A stretch of 64,000 nt of DNA from Ooceraea biroi (taxonomy: Eukaryota > Arthropoda > Insecta > Hymenoptera > Formicidae): contig NC_039506.1 of the NCBI RefSeq assembly GCF_003672135.1, positions 12,152,001-12,216,000 on the forward strand. The letters are read 5' to 3'. Made by a program: the position numbers and the translations under genes. Under the pieces are notes generated by a model that was not told the DNA's origin, did not search any database, and saw nothing but the letters and a program-made list of their open reading frames with translations. The first letter of the stretch is position 1, and each line of letters begins with the position of its first letter. Positions 33,540-45,750 of this stretch are shown one piece after another.

Positions 33540-33992
33540 CAGGGTGTCTCAGAAAGAATGGGACAATGCTCGTGTGCAAATAGAGCGGACTGAATTGAGT
33601 CGAAAAGTCCTGTACCATTTTGCAATTTTCGCAACAGTTAATGAGTTATTAATTATTAAAAATCGCTGTATTAGTCCGGCCTACCGCCGAATGCAAGTGC
33701 GCGGCGAGATGCGACTGCCTAGCGATCGAAGTTGCTAGGCGCGCGTGGAGTTGTTTATTACAAGTGGCATGCCTAGCTATTGCCACTGCGATCGCTAGGC
33801 ACTCGATCGCTAGGCGGTCGCATCTCGCCGCGTGCTTGCATTCGGCGGTAGGCTGGACTAATACAGCGATTTTTAATAATTAATAACTCATTAAATATTG
33901 CGAAAATTGCAAAATGGTACAGGACTTTTCGACTCAATTCAGTCCGCTCTATCTGCACACGAGCATTGTCCCATTCTTTCTGAGACACCCTG
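33540..33992. mobile_element. Short palindromic element with TA flanks
   Basis: Inverted ends begin CAGGGTGTCTCAGAAAGAAT and extend about 180 bp each way; TA flanks both sides. The centre repeats CGATCGCTAGGC. Non-coding, mariner-superfamily-like. Confidence 0.88.
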
Positions 33993-34539
33993 TATAAACT
34001 ATCATCGCACAGTGCAGATAGCATATAAGTGACAAAATTAATAGTCATAGTGTACTATAGAGTCACTGCTGTAGATCGCACGTGGCACGAGGTGGCGAGC
34101 CGCCACTACGTGCAACGAAGCACGAGAACCGCACGCAATTACACTCGCAATAGTAACTAATTAAATGCGAACCGTAAATGACAAAGAACATATTAACAAC
34201 TAGGCTACAAGTAAACTAATGCTAAACTAATATACTATACTATAATATAATAATATTATGAGCTACGCGTGACGTGGCAAGGCGGAACGCCGCCATTACG
34301 CACATCGGGAACGACACAAACTGCACACACTAAAAACTAAGAACTAAAATAACTTAATAATAAACGCCGCGAACCATCGCCCCCAATAAACCGCACTCAC
34401 ACGTACACGGTTAAAAAGCTCGAGTACACGAAATACTCAGGGAGGGCGCCCATCGCACGAAATTACTCGTCAAAGACGGAGCGACCACAGACACGTCTGC
34501 CTCGTGTCGCCTCCATCACGGCTCCCCATGTGTCCGGGG
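33993..34539. other. No gene seen
   Basis: Moderately G+C-rich, with two similar phrases (GAGGTGGCGAGCCGCCACTA and GTGGCAAGGCGGAACGCCGCC) at about 34089 and 34273 that each form a small hairpin. Not assigned. Confidence 0.35.
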
Positions 34540-34935
34540 CTCTAGTTTTGGAAAATATAACCTAACCCAAACCTGTTTTTTATTTAAAGTTAAAATTCCA
34601 TCAAATACTCTTTCGTAAACGTATATGGTAGCATAAAATTATACTCTATTCATTAAACTTTTTTCTTAATAACTTTTTAACAAACAACGAGCGACGGCTA
34701 AAACCTTTTGAACGACACTCAGGAGGGTGACCGTGACAACATATGTCAAGGTTAAGATCATTGGAGCAGGGTCTCCTAAACAGGAGTTTTACCAAAATTA
34801 TTAAACTTCTTTTGTTAATAACTTTTTATTAAACAACTTCCCCCGATTAAAACCTTCTGAAGGTTACTCAGGACGTTGACCTGGACAACATATGTCAATT
34901 TCAAGGTAATTGGCGAGGTGTCCCCTAATGTAAAT
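34540..34935 (-). repeat. Dispersed repeat arm, inverted partner of 4205-4556
   Basis: Contains two reverse-oriented copies of the TGACCTTGACATATGTTGTC module (about 34670-34765 and 34800-34925), and the AACCTAACCCAAACC end that matches 4530-4545 in reverse. Confidence 0.75.
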
Positions 34936-35890
34936 AATTACCAACTAATGATATCAACAAATTGCACCAACTATGGGTATTTATGCAACCCAGAAAATCT
35001 ATTACTTTATCTATTACTTTATTATTCTTTGGCCGATATTCATAGTCGATTCTTATTTAACACCGCTTAAGTACAACCATGAGATGTTTGAAACCAATCA
35101 CACAGCCGTATTAGCATCTTAAGACATTAATACTTAGCGCTGCTAAACCGAATCAATATTAATTGCCTTGGTATTTAAATCCTTTAAATCTAAAGATTAT
35201 AATAATTTCCTTACAATTTAAATTACATAACAAAATTCGCCGAAACACAAAATATATGTTACAAATGTAGTTAAAGTTAGTGTATACTTCTAATGTCACG
35301 CACACACATATACACACACGCGCGCATGAGAAAGAGAGAGACACACATACATGCACATACACACACACACACACACATACATGCACGCATCCACAAGAGA
35401 GAAAGAAAGAGAAGAAGACAATTAACATATTGATTCGGTTTAGCAGCGTCAAGTATTAAGGTAACTTCACACATATACGTGACGTGTCAGTACCGTATCA
35501 GTGCCGTGTCAATTCGCATATGTTACTACGCCGGACATGTATAAATACTAGTATAAAAACATGTATGTATAAAACTGAGCGAATACGGCACTGACACGTC
35601 ACGGATATGTGTGAAGTTACCTTTAATGTCCTAAAGATGGTAATACGGCTGTGTGATTGGCTTCAAACATCTCATGTTTGTACTAAGCCAGTGTTAAATA
35701 AGAATCGACTATGAATATCAGCCCAAGAGTAATAATAAAATAATAGATTTTCTAGTTTGCATAAATACCCATGTTTATAGTTGCCGCAATTTGTTGATAT
35801 TATTAGTTTTATAGAGTTCATTTTTGAACGCTTTCTTCGAGTGCGTATACTTGGCGCTTTTTTGTACTTTTTTTAAAAAAGGTAATTTTG
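34936..35890. repeat. Composite inverted repeat of the GCGCCAAGTATACGCG family
   Basis: 34936-35160 (CCAACTAATGATATCAACAA, then CACAGCCGTATTAGCATCTT) is the inverse of 35625-35815 plus 35430-35458. Between the arms lies a CA-rich tract (35295-35400). The right end reads GTATACTTGGCGCTTTTTTG. Copies of the same unit lie at 1520-1830 and 52888-53565. Confidence 0.75.
35459..35622. mobile_element. 164-bp PIF/Harbinger-like MITE with TTA duplication
   Basis: Inverted ends AGGTAACTTCACACATA and its inverse, flanked by TTA on both sides (35456-35458, 35623-35625). The opposite arm of the surrounding inverted repeat (about 35090-35150) lacks it, which gives the empty site. Confidence 0.85.
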
Positions 35891-36012
35891 TTGTGATAAA
35901 AATAGCTACTAGACCCAAACTTAAATCTATATACTAGTAAATGTAGTACATAAAATACCTGTCCTTTATATCAGCAGCATTATATGACAAGAATGAAACA
36001 TTGTACCTTTAA
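35890..36012. other. Spacer
   Basis: Short AT-rich interval, nothing seen. Confidence 0.3.
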
Positions 36013-37385
36013 GGGGAAGCTGGAGTCGACTGTACTACCGACGGAGTGAGTGATTTTTTTAGATCTTTTCATTGATTGCGCAGAATGAAAAATCCTTTTG
36101 TATGATGAAAGAAATCCTTTTACACAATATCGAGGAACTAATCTTGTGCTCTGTTTTACTCTTGGGACACGATGTTATACAAAAATATGTTCACAAAATT
36201 GTAGCGCACAGAACTCTTGTTATTTACACTTCTAAATTCACTTCTAAAAGCATCCTCCATGGACATAGGAATACAGGGACAGAGCATAAACTCATAACAT
36301 AGGCGAGGGGAGTGAAACCAAAATGTGGGGGGTAACTGTGCCTAATTTTTATTGGCTATAGCTGTGCGCATGCTCAGTACTACTTTTTTCGAATGATTGA
36401 CAGATTTCATGTCATCTGAGATAATCTGACGCACTATGACACGTGATAACGTGAATGTACAATTAATAATAAATTAATAATACATAAATCATGGACATAG
36501 GAATGACGTAAATTAATAATAATAAATAAAATAATTTATTACAAATGCGGGCACTGGATGAAATTGATAATTTTTCAAGATGCAAAATATCATTCCACAA
36601 ATTGCGAATGGTACTATTCTTTGGAAAACTAAAAATAATATTTTAAACTATTATGAAAATAAAGTAATATTTAATATTAATATTTACAACTACAAAATTC
36701 TCTTTCGACGATTAATATTTAAACTTTTATTTAATAAAATAAATTAACACAATTAATATTAACCTATGAAATGTCACTTTTTGTGTATTAATGTTTTTTT
36801 TTCCAATTTTTACAATCTAATCTATTTTACAGTTTGGCACACAACACACCATTTAACAAAATTTAATAACACTTTACTAACACTATAAACACTATAAATA
36901 TTATAAATGCTATTTTATTATTATTATTATTTTGTTGTTACAATATAAATTTCATTTTTTTTATTTTGCGCATGCGCAAACTACAGCCAATCAAATTTAG
37001 GCACATTTTACCTCGTCGCACCGTCCCGCAGTGGCTTCCCCCCGCAATGATATGCTCTGTCCCTGTATTCCTATGTCCATGGCATCATCGTATTCCTCCA
37101 TTTTATCTCCATACCGCTAGACAGCGATTTTATGTGTATGCATAGAAAGTCCATAACTTTCATATTAGGCAAATTAATGTAATGAGGTTCGGTCACAATC
37201 CGATAACAAAACTGCAATTTTTGAACTTTTGTCCATTTTGAATATAAAGTCCTGTCTCGCGGACTTTCTTACTACGTATACTGTATTTGTGGAAAAGGAT
37301 ATTTTATTCCGCGCAAGCAATAAAAAGAATTCTGTGTGCTACATTCCTCAATTTTGTCGGGAGTACAGACGACTCCAGCTTCCCC
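36013..37385. mobile_element. TTAA-flanked MITE (piggyBac-like target)
   Basis: Ends GGGGAAGCTGGAGTCG (36013) and its inverse CGACTCCAGCTTCCCC (37385), with TTAA at 36009-36012 and 37386-37389. TTAA is the piggyBac target, but the ends do not start with the usual CCC. No transposase. It contains the nested element 36258-37081. Confidence 0.8.
36258..37081. mobile_element. Nested 824-bp element with near-exact 8-bp duplication
   Basis: Inverted ends CATGGACATAGGAATACAGG and its inverse. Flanks GCATCCTC (36250-36257) and GCATCATC (37082-37089) differ by one base. hAT or P-like, non-coding. A third copy of the end motif (CATGGACATAGGAATGACG) sits inside at about 36490. Confidence 0.8.
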
Positions 37386-37389
37386 TTAA

Positions 37390-38090
37390 AATACATAAAA
37401 CAGTTTTTATGAAACATATGTTGGATCCGTTTGCTATATACATTTTGCATCACCTCTGATATGTCACATATCATATGTGCCTGATATGTCAAGAGTTGCA
37501 ACCTTATTTGAACCAATCTTTTTTATTTCATGTTTTAAATCTCTACGTGATTAATCAATCGTTTGATCATTTTCCGAATTTGATCGTTTGCATAGATGGC
37601 ACCTGTCATATACGAGCATAAGTTCTCATTCAGCAGCTCTCAGATTATTTCTATACAACTCTATAATTTTAATCACGTACATTATCTCGTGCAGATCTAT
37701 TTTCGTACCACTAATATTTTCGTACCACATTGATTGTTATACATATATGATTTACGACGAACCTCTTAATCATAGTGGCTTAAAATTTTAAATGGCACGG
37801 AGGATAAGAAAGTGACTCACTTGAAAGTATTTTTATAGATAAGAACAGTGCCCTCTGAGAGAAAAAGTTTGTTACGACCTTCTAATTGAAAGTTATGATC
37901 ATATAAATGAAAATTATTATTCTTTACCTTGACTCTACAGCGAAGATGTGACGGATATCAAAATCAATGTATGTACATGCGTGCGTGCATACGTGCATGA
38001 ATAAGAGGAAAAGAAGAAGAGAAAGGGATATTTTCTAAATAATTCTACATAATATGTTTTAAATAATTTCTTCAAGACGCGTAGTTGTTA
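37390..38090. other. AT-rich spacer, no gene
   Basis: No convincing frame or repeat. Confidence 0.4.
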
Positions 38091-38302
38091 TGTACGTAGA
38101 ACCTCATTCTTAAATACCATGAGGTCATCTTATACAAGCTGCGTATTACGTTCGTATTACATCCGTTAGCTGTTATTGCATCAATGACATGCACATATTC
38201 ATGAATATACATTGATAAAATATACATCTTTTTACCATGGATATATTATATTTCTTCACTATGAAAGAAATATACAAGCAATAAATAAAAAGATAAAAAA
38301 GA

Positions 38303-40770
38303 CAAAGTTATAACTTCAAAACGATTTATTCAATCACACACACTATGTACCAAGTTACCTATTTTTCAACATAATGTCCTTCTATAGTTGTACAACATTT
38401 GTCCCATTGCTGTATTTGTTTTTCTATTCCAGCAGCAATTCTGATATCTGAATAAACTTTTCATATTTTTTTTATATCTTTGTTGTTGTCGAACCTTGCT
38501 GCACGCAATGCGTCCTTGAGTTGATCAGAGAAAAACTATCCGTAGATGCGAAATATAGACTATAAGGCATGTGTGGCAGAATTTTTCTGCATATTTCTTT
38601 AATGGTTTCAAGCGTTGATTATGTTGTGTATAGACAAGCGTTATCTTGAAGCACTTTTTTTCTCTCTGTGAATCAGATCGTCTTTTCATTATTGCAGGCT
38701 TAATTTTATTTTTAAGCGTGGTATTGTTAATACTTAATAACTTCCTCAATGCGAAATTATTTATCAGCAATGTTTTTCTTATCTTAGCTTTTGATTGAAG
38801 TCATATTATTAATTGCAATTACATCAAATATAAGTATTTACTCATCGCTGATAAGAAACTTTTCGTTTTATGATTCCGTTTCCTCTTTCCTGTTCCTTAA
38901 TAGTCAAACGGTAAGTCATTTTACTTTTTCAGCCGTTCCATGTGTATCATTCTTATACAATTTTGTATTACCATGTTCATTGAATAAAAAGATTGCCTGT
39001 GATTAACGAATCAAGTACAAAAATCATTCCAGTTTAAAAATACGCATACTACTTAATAATTTTCAAATGTCTCAAATGTTTTGAAAAAATGCAAATTTCA
39101 TAATTATATATTTTAAACTAATAAGAATTAATGAAAGAAAAATATATAACTTGCTATTTTGCTCTTCGCCTTTTTCTCGAAAATGTACTCTTCATGGAAC
39201 AAAACAACAAACTGAAATTTCCGGCATATTGAAGGACATTTTACACAATGGAGGGTAAGGTTGCCACGGATGTGATAGATTAAGATGGTAAAATAGAACT
39301 ATGTATGCCTGACTGGATAGATAGGACGGAAGCACGAGCTATTGTTCTTGGCACTTAGTACAATCAAACGATCAATCGAGGTTACGTAACACGTAAAATA
39401 TTCAACCGCATATTGCTATTATCACTAGAACTTAAGATGATCGGACGTCAGTCTTCAAAATTAGAGAGTAATTTATTCAAGTGCATAAGTACGCAATTTA
39501 CACAAGTGAAAAATAGATGAAAAATAGAGATTAATTAAAACTTTATTCTAGATTTTTTATTTTTTCATGAGTTATCAATTCACTATTAGTTACACAACAA
39601 TGTTTTTGCAAAACATTCTATATAGATCAAACATTCTTTCTATCTGCTACGAAACAGCAGTTACAAAGAAAAATTAAGAAAATATTTTGTATTTGTATTT
39701 GTATTAAAAACTTTAATGATTTTTATCATTTTTATGTTCGCTCGCGCCTGAATAATCAAAAATTGTTTTTTAATGTTCTCTAGTTTGTTTCTGTCTGCAA
39801 GTTTTTTCATTAAAGGCACAATCGAAGTACAATTTAGTTTATTATGATATTATAGATGTTTAGGTGATGCTCCTAAATGCTTTAAAACTTTCTTTTCTTC
39901 TTTTTATTTGAAACATATTTGAAGAGTGTAAGAAAAAAGGTAGAAAATGTTCTAAAGCATCTGAAACGTCAATTAAACCATAACCAAAATCAGCTGTATA
40001 ATTAATTGGATTGACTAATATCTTTGTTAATAATATCTTTATTAATTACTTCTGTAATTTATTTTATCATGACAGATCCTCGCAAAAATACACTTCTGGA
40101 GAATAGCGTTTTGTGATGAAACTTTGAAAGGACATTATTTCCATAAGGTATAAAATAATCAGATGTTTTTATCAGAATGTGTGATCAAGCAATATGATAA
40201 AAGTTGCATAAACTGTAAAACTTATAAATGAGTTGATCTCACTTTAAATGTGAGCAAATAAGTGTTATTGATGAGCAACTTAGAAATAGCAATCCAGTTG
40301 AAGTTCCAGTTCTGAAATCTCACAATGAGAAAGTTACTATGGACTAACAATTACAAGTGTAAAATAAAGTTTGATGAATTGTGAAAGAACGATGTAGTTT
40401 ACAAAGAAACGGAATGCTTTTGCTTGAAGATGACGCTCGTCTATACACAATCAACGCTTCAAATTATCGGAAAACTAACTGGAAGGTTTTTGCCACTTTT
40501 GCTTTCTAATCCACATCTCTCTTCTTAAGATCCATTTTCTTTGTCCAACTCAAAGATATTGCGCGGAGTAAGGTTAACGACACAAAGAAAAAAAATATTA
40601 GAAAAATGAAAATTTTATTCAAATATCAGAGACAAAGAGTTTTTGTTGCTGGAATAGAAAAAGAAGTACAGCGATGGGACAAGCGTATAACTGTTAAGTT
40701 TTTATTTATGTTGAAAATTAGATAACTTGTTACACATTGATTGAATAAACCGTTTTGAAGCCAACTACAA
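38303..40770. repeat. Inverted pair of mariner-like remnants
   Basis: 38303-38480 reads on the - strand AAGIEKQIQQWDKCCTTIEG, then HYVEK, a mariner-type C-terminus. 40615-40720 reads on the + strand VAGIEKEVQRWDK, the same region, in the opposite orientation. The outer parts (ACTTCAAAACGATTTATTCA and TTGAATAAACCGTTTTGAAG) are inverse copies. The middle is AT-rich and non-coding. This is a foldback formed from two copies of one old element. Confidence 0.6.
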
Positions 40771-40898
40771 CTAATTGTCTTCTCATTTATTGAACGGTGC
40801 TCATATATTCCCTTTATACTAAAGAGATAATATGCCTATGGCAAAAGAGATGTTTTATCTATGTACATTTATGCATATGAATATGTCATCATATGTCA

Positions 40899-41056
40899 TC
40901 TACGTTCAGCAGAAAAAGCTGTTTTGCAACTGTTGTAAAAATCGTGTGAATCTGATTGGCGCATGCTCTTAATTCTGATTGAATCTAAAAAGCATACGCC
41001 AATCAGATTCACGAATTGTATAACGGTTGCAAAGTAGCTTTCTCTACTGAACGTAG
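40899..41056. repeat. 158-bp hairpin, MITE-like
   Basis: CTACGTTCAGCAGAAAAAGC and GTGAATCTGATTGGCGCATG pair with AGCATACGCCAATCAGATTC and ACTGAACGTAG. The inner 22-bp stem has one mismatch. Confidence 0.8.
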
Positions 41057-41596
41057 CCATTGACGTAATAACAACTAACGAATGTAATACGAACGTATTA
41101 CGCAGTTTGTAACTTTTGCGTATAAGATAACCCAACTAAACCTCATGGTATTTAATGACAGGTCTTGCATATATAACAACGAGACATTCTGAAAAAATTA
41201 CTTAAAAAACGGCAGATGTTTGCGCAATAGGAAAATAAATTCCAGAGCTTTCAACTCTTTCACCCTCTTCCTGCACACACACACATACGCGCACGCATAC
41301 ATATTATCTTCACATTATTTCACATTACTTCACTGTATTGCAACAATTTCAATAGAATAACATAATGACTTGTTTGCTTTGATCTTTGATTGTTATTACG
41401 TTAATGTCACATCTACAGTCCATTTATATGTATCCATTTATTCGTATCAATTCGTTTTCCCAGCAATTATGCGACAAAACGCGATACAATTCTTTATCAT
41501 ATATATCTATCACATTATATCGTTCCAGCAAGAATGCAATTGTTTTTATAATATATATTGAGATTAGATTATTCCAAAACACAAACCTTTAATATT

Positions 41597-41735
41597 AGGT
41601 GTGCAAATTTCTACATTAATTCGGTGTTTTTTTTTAAGAAACTGAACTTTTACTTACAAAAAAATAATAAATCTGTCAATCTTCGAAATATTTGCCATCG
41701 TTTATCATAAAAAAACACCATCGAATTAATTAATA
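41597..41735 (-). mobile_element. Internally deleted mariner remnant
   Basis: Left end TTAGGTGTGCAAATTTCTAC and AATTCGGTGTTTTTTT match the right end in reverse (AAAAACACCATCGAATTAAT). The inside keeps DGKYFED and a stop on the - strand, a mariner transposase tail. Confidence 0.6.
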
Positions 41736-42102
41736 AATAAATACTTAATTATTTGTATTTTATACAAATTTTTCAGAACTGTATGATGCAAATATTTTGA
41801 TCTTAGCATATAAAAAGAATTGTATTCTTTCCAGAACGTATAGTATGAATGATATAGTATGAATTCGATACTTGTCAATATAAATGGACCCTGAGAATTA
41901 GTAGTACAACGTATTGTAATGTTTTTATTACATTAAAGATAAGTCTACAGTTTTTATTATTTGAAAAAAGTAAGTTGGAAACCACGTATGCATTAATTTC
42001 CTATTATATAAAATTTTTATGTAATACAATAACAGACTATATGTACAAAATATATTCTTATGACACATTGATATATCATTGATGCTTCAAACTATTTACA
42101 TG

Positions 42103-42321
42103 TCATTCTTTTACGTAATGTGAAGTATTGTCCTTTCTACATTCACGTCCTTGGTTTATTCGATCAGTCAGTTTTGCAAGTTTGGAGTTATGAATGGCTC
42201 GCGTGAACGCGATCGCAAGTTGTGATAATTCACAGATACGTTCTTGTGTGTTATTTACGTCGATCGCCTTGTACAAGCTACTTAACAATGCACACGTGTT
42301 TTTTGTTATTGAGATCTCCAT
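42103..42321 (-). CDS. Unrecognised 72-codon open frame
   Basis: ATG to stop: MEISITKNTCALLSSLYKAI, then ERICELSQLAIAFTRAIHNS and RINQGRECRKDNTSHYVKE. Composition is balanced and helical, more protein-like than other short frames in this AT-rich stretch. No signal peptide and no recognised domain. It would lie upstream of the proposed ebony promoter and on the opposite strand. It could be a last exon of a spliced gene, or chance. Confidence 0.3.
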   Translation of the reverse strand: MEISITKNTCALLSSLYKAIDVNNTQERICELSQLAIAFTRAIHNSKLAKLTDRINQGRECRKDNTSHYVKE

Positions 42322-42324
42322 TCA

Positions 42325-43095
42325 TAAATGAGTAAGTGGAATAAGCGGCATATCTCTGTACTATATAAAACTACATAAAGCTTTGTTGCGTATCTTGGCA
42401 TTGTATGATTATATTATATTATAGCATTATGACGAGACCATTTGCAATGCGTCGCGTATTAGGGATATGTATCATAGTATTATTCTGCTTATTTCTAAAA
42501 GTTTAGTTTGTATCAAAAGTATTAAGTTAAAATATAAAATATAATGTTGTAAAATATGAAATATAATGCCTAAAAAACATAATGTTAATATATTTTCTGC
42601 ATTAAAAAAAACAGTCTTTTAAATGTAGTATTCTTTTCTGATCTTTTTCCTCTAATCAAATTAACAATTCAAAGTCTGTCGGATCCTACTAATGTTTTTG
42701 TACAGACATGTTTACTGCATCGATATAACAGGTTTGCTGCTTTACGATCATATCACGCTTGCAATGACCAGTGGTACGATAAGAAGATACGCAATAAATT
42801 TATGTGTGTCTTAAGAGTCAACATGTCTCATTAGAAAATGCTGAAATTGATCTGACAGGAAACTAACGACTCATCGTGCTGGGATTTCCTTGTTTCATAA
42901 TGTGACTTGCAGATATCGTGTATCGGTTTATCGCACAATGTCGATTATAGTAACACTCGAAAGAAAAACATCAAAGCTATTTTAGATGATATATACAATA
43001 CACAAAACATTCACATATGTATATTTATTGATTTAGTTATATATTTGTTTATTTATTTATTCATTTATTTATATTTGATTTGTAATTTCATATAC

Positions 43096-43136
<41 letters not shown>

Positions 43137-43940
43137 ATAGTAATCTTTAATTGTATTACTAAAACATCACATAAAACTTAACAGAAATACAAAATTAAAT
43201 TGTATATTTATTGTGTATCGACACAAAAGTTAAATAATTTGTACCTGTATAATAACATAAACACAATGAATATTACATATTATAGAAAAAATACACAAAT
43301 TGCCATATTAAAAATTTATAAATGATGTTCGGTAAAAGATAAGTAAACTTTGAATTTTACTATTTTTTTCACGTTCAATAAACTTCTTATAACACAGAGA
43401 TCATGATCAACCACCTATATTACGCAAGAATTTGCAAACCGTATAATTTGCAATCGTAAATTTTTTCAAATACGTTTATTTTACAACAAGTAAGCGGAGT
43501 TCGATTTTAAAAGTAAGAAATGACTTTTACATTGAAGACGTAAAAATCACATATTTTACGAATGAAAAACTTTATTGAGTTCCCAGAGTTTTCCGACATT
43601 AGTCTAAATGGACTTTTATTGATTGCATTTATTATGGCAATAGGAAAATGACGCTGCAATAGGAAAATAGATGTCTTATTATTTGAGATTCCCCCCTTTC
43701 AATCACATTAGCACGAGTTCGCGAAATTCGATGATTAATGTCGCAGCAAATACATACATACGTACATACATAAATGCATGCATATATTATGCATATCCAT
43801 ATTTTATTTCTGCAATAAACATTTAAATTTTTGTTTATTTGTTTTTTTATTGTTAATTGCTTTCTTATTATGTCGTCGAGGCGTGTGTATATTAATTTTC
43901 TTGGGTCAAGATCTTTTTAAGTCTCGTCATTGATCTTTCA
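42325..43940. other. AT-rich spacer with TA microsatellite
   Basis: A (TA)n run lies at about 43100-43135. No gene seen in the rest. Confidence 0.45.
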
Positions 43941-43941
43941 G

Positions 43942-44211
43942 GAAAGAACAAGCTTATGACGAAAGAGTTTTCGAGGAAAGAGATCACTCTCAGGGAATCC
44001 CTCATTGAAACATTCAATCTGGAAGTCCCAGACATAAATCATAACATACGCATGTTACAGAAAAGAAATGCGGGAGTATTTTCTTCCAAATTTGTTAGTC
44101 ATATTACTCAGAAAATCATTAAATATTTAACTGTCATTTTGATTATTAGATATAATGTTCTTCTATTTATATTGTTTGCTATTAGGTCAGATTTTTTTCG
44201 TGATTTTAGTA
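43942..44211 (+). CDS. Possible exon of an unrecognised gene
   Basis: An acceptor-like TTGATCTTTCAG precedes a frame reading KNKLMTKEFSRKEITLRESL, IETFNLEVPDINHNIRML, QKRNAGVFSSKF, where a GTTAGT donor-like site follows. The charged, helical composition is protein-like. Past 44211 the frame enters a MITE, so only the first part could be real. I could not join it to another exon in phase. Confidence 0.25.
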
Positions 44212-44576
44212 CCCTGATAGAAATTTGTGCAGTTTTTTAGACACCCAAGCAGTTACTGTCTAGTATTACTGTATTCTCATAAATTGTATCAATACTGTGT
44301 AGAAAATGGACAAAAACTAGATAGAGTTTTACTAAGCCCATTTTATGAGCAGTAAACTTGCTTATTAATAGGTTAAATAGTTTTCTTTGTCTAGTTTTTG
44401 TTCAGTTTTTGTTCAGTAAATGAGTTCAGATTTTGTGCATCTTTTGTGGCCAGTAACTGTAGGAAAAACGTTACATCTTGATCGGGATCCCAACAGTTTT
44501 ACTCGTCAATTACTGGGCAGAATGTAACAAAACTGTTCAATAACTACTAAATAAATGCACGAAATTTCTACCAGGG
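44212..44576. mobile_element. 365-bp MITE with TA flanks
   Basis: Ends CCCTGATAGAAATTTGTGCA and the imperfect inverse TGCACGAAATTTCTACCAGGG, with TA on each side. Non-coding. Confidence 0.78.
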
Positions 44577-44579
44577 TAA

Positions 44580-45700
44580 GACGATATTGCAACGCATACA
44601 TGGTAAATGTTAAATAAACCATTTAATATAACCACATGTGAAAAACACAAGATGGAAATAATCACAGACAACATTAGCCTATAATTAAGTTTTGCGTTTT
44701 CGTGAAGTATGTTTCAATTAAATATATATACGTAATTTTACCATTTAAAATATATACTTAGAATTTATTACATTAGTTTTGCAAAGTTGCAAAGATACAA
44801 AGAAGAAAGAAAACCAATTTATATTTTATGTGACACCTTCTCAAATCCTTCAGTATACTGTTACATCGAATTAAATTATCAATTTCTGTTATATTATGTC
44901 GAGATAAAATAAAATTATGTTAATTGTATTTTTTCACAAAAATATAATGAGCATAATTTTAATTTAATATCACATTTATGATACTCTATTGTGTTTTACA
45001 GGTTTATTGTAATCATAATTTTCCTGTTTGGTTACTTTTTACTTTTGTTGCATGGACATAAAATACAAAGTGAAGGTAAAATCAAAAGAAAAAAAAATCT
45101 TTTCACATTAAACATAAATTAACCAAATTGATATTAAACCGGTTGAGTCTTGACTTGCAAGTTCGTATGGAAGTGGCTCACTTGACTTTTAACATTGATT
45201 ATTGATACTTGACCATGTTCCATGGCTAATCAATTGGTCTTTAAAAAAACTATCAGCTTGACTGTTTTATATAAAAATTTAGAATGATTCGTAGAGCTCT
45301 GCTATAGTACGAATTAGATAGTATTACGTATTAATACTATCACATATATTATTGTGCTAATTAACTAAGATATTTAACAAAGAATAACAAAGATATTTAC
45401 AATGAAGAAAAAAGTTATTATTAAACAACTGTAATAATTTTCGTGTCTAGAAAGAAGGACACAATCATATTGCAAAATAAAAAAATTAACTCCGAAACAG
45501 ATGCTTTGGAAGATATGCTTTAAGCCCGAATTATGCGGAAAGTTTGCGAAGAAATTTTCTATCACGCCCGCATTAGCCGATACGCGTCAGTAATTGAACA
45601 TTAGAAAATATTGTGACAGGAGAGAGGGGCAGAATGACGATCAACCAAGTGGCATGAAATGTCGGTGAGGTAATGGTAGCGGCGTGATGGGGGACAACGA
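44580..45700. other. AT-rich, one exon-like segment
   Basis: 45002-45075 lies between TGTTTTACAG and GTAAAA and reads FIVIIIFLFGYFLLLLHGHK, a membrane-like helix. It may be an exon of an unseen gene, but nothing in phase is found nearby. No other gene seen. Confidence 0.25.
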
Positions 45701-45727
45701 ACAATTCAGAGTCCTCGTGGCTGGTTC

Positions 45728-45735
45728 TATATAAG
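45728..45735 (+). promoter_or_regulatory. TATA box of the proposed ebony promoter
   Basis: TATATAAG followed 23 bp later by TCAAC (A at 45751) and 36 bp later by GCATTCTC, either of which could be the initiator. The region downstream becomes less AT-rich and ends at a strong splice donor. This fits a promoter and first exon. Confidence 0.45.
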
Positions 45736-45750
45736 AGTACACATTATATC

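Larger units (their letters stand above)
38092..41165. repeat. Outer inverted repeat around opposed mariner remnants
   Basis: Left flank (TACCATGAGGTCATCTTATA, GCGTATTACGTTCGTATTAC, 38115-38165) pairs with right flank (AATACGAACGTATTACGCAG, then AACCTCATGGTATTTAA, about 41085-41155). Confidence 0.65.
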
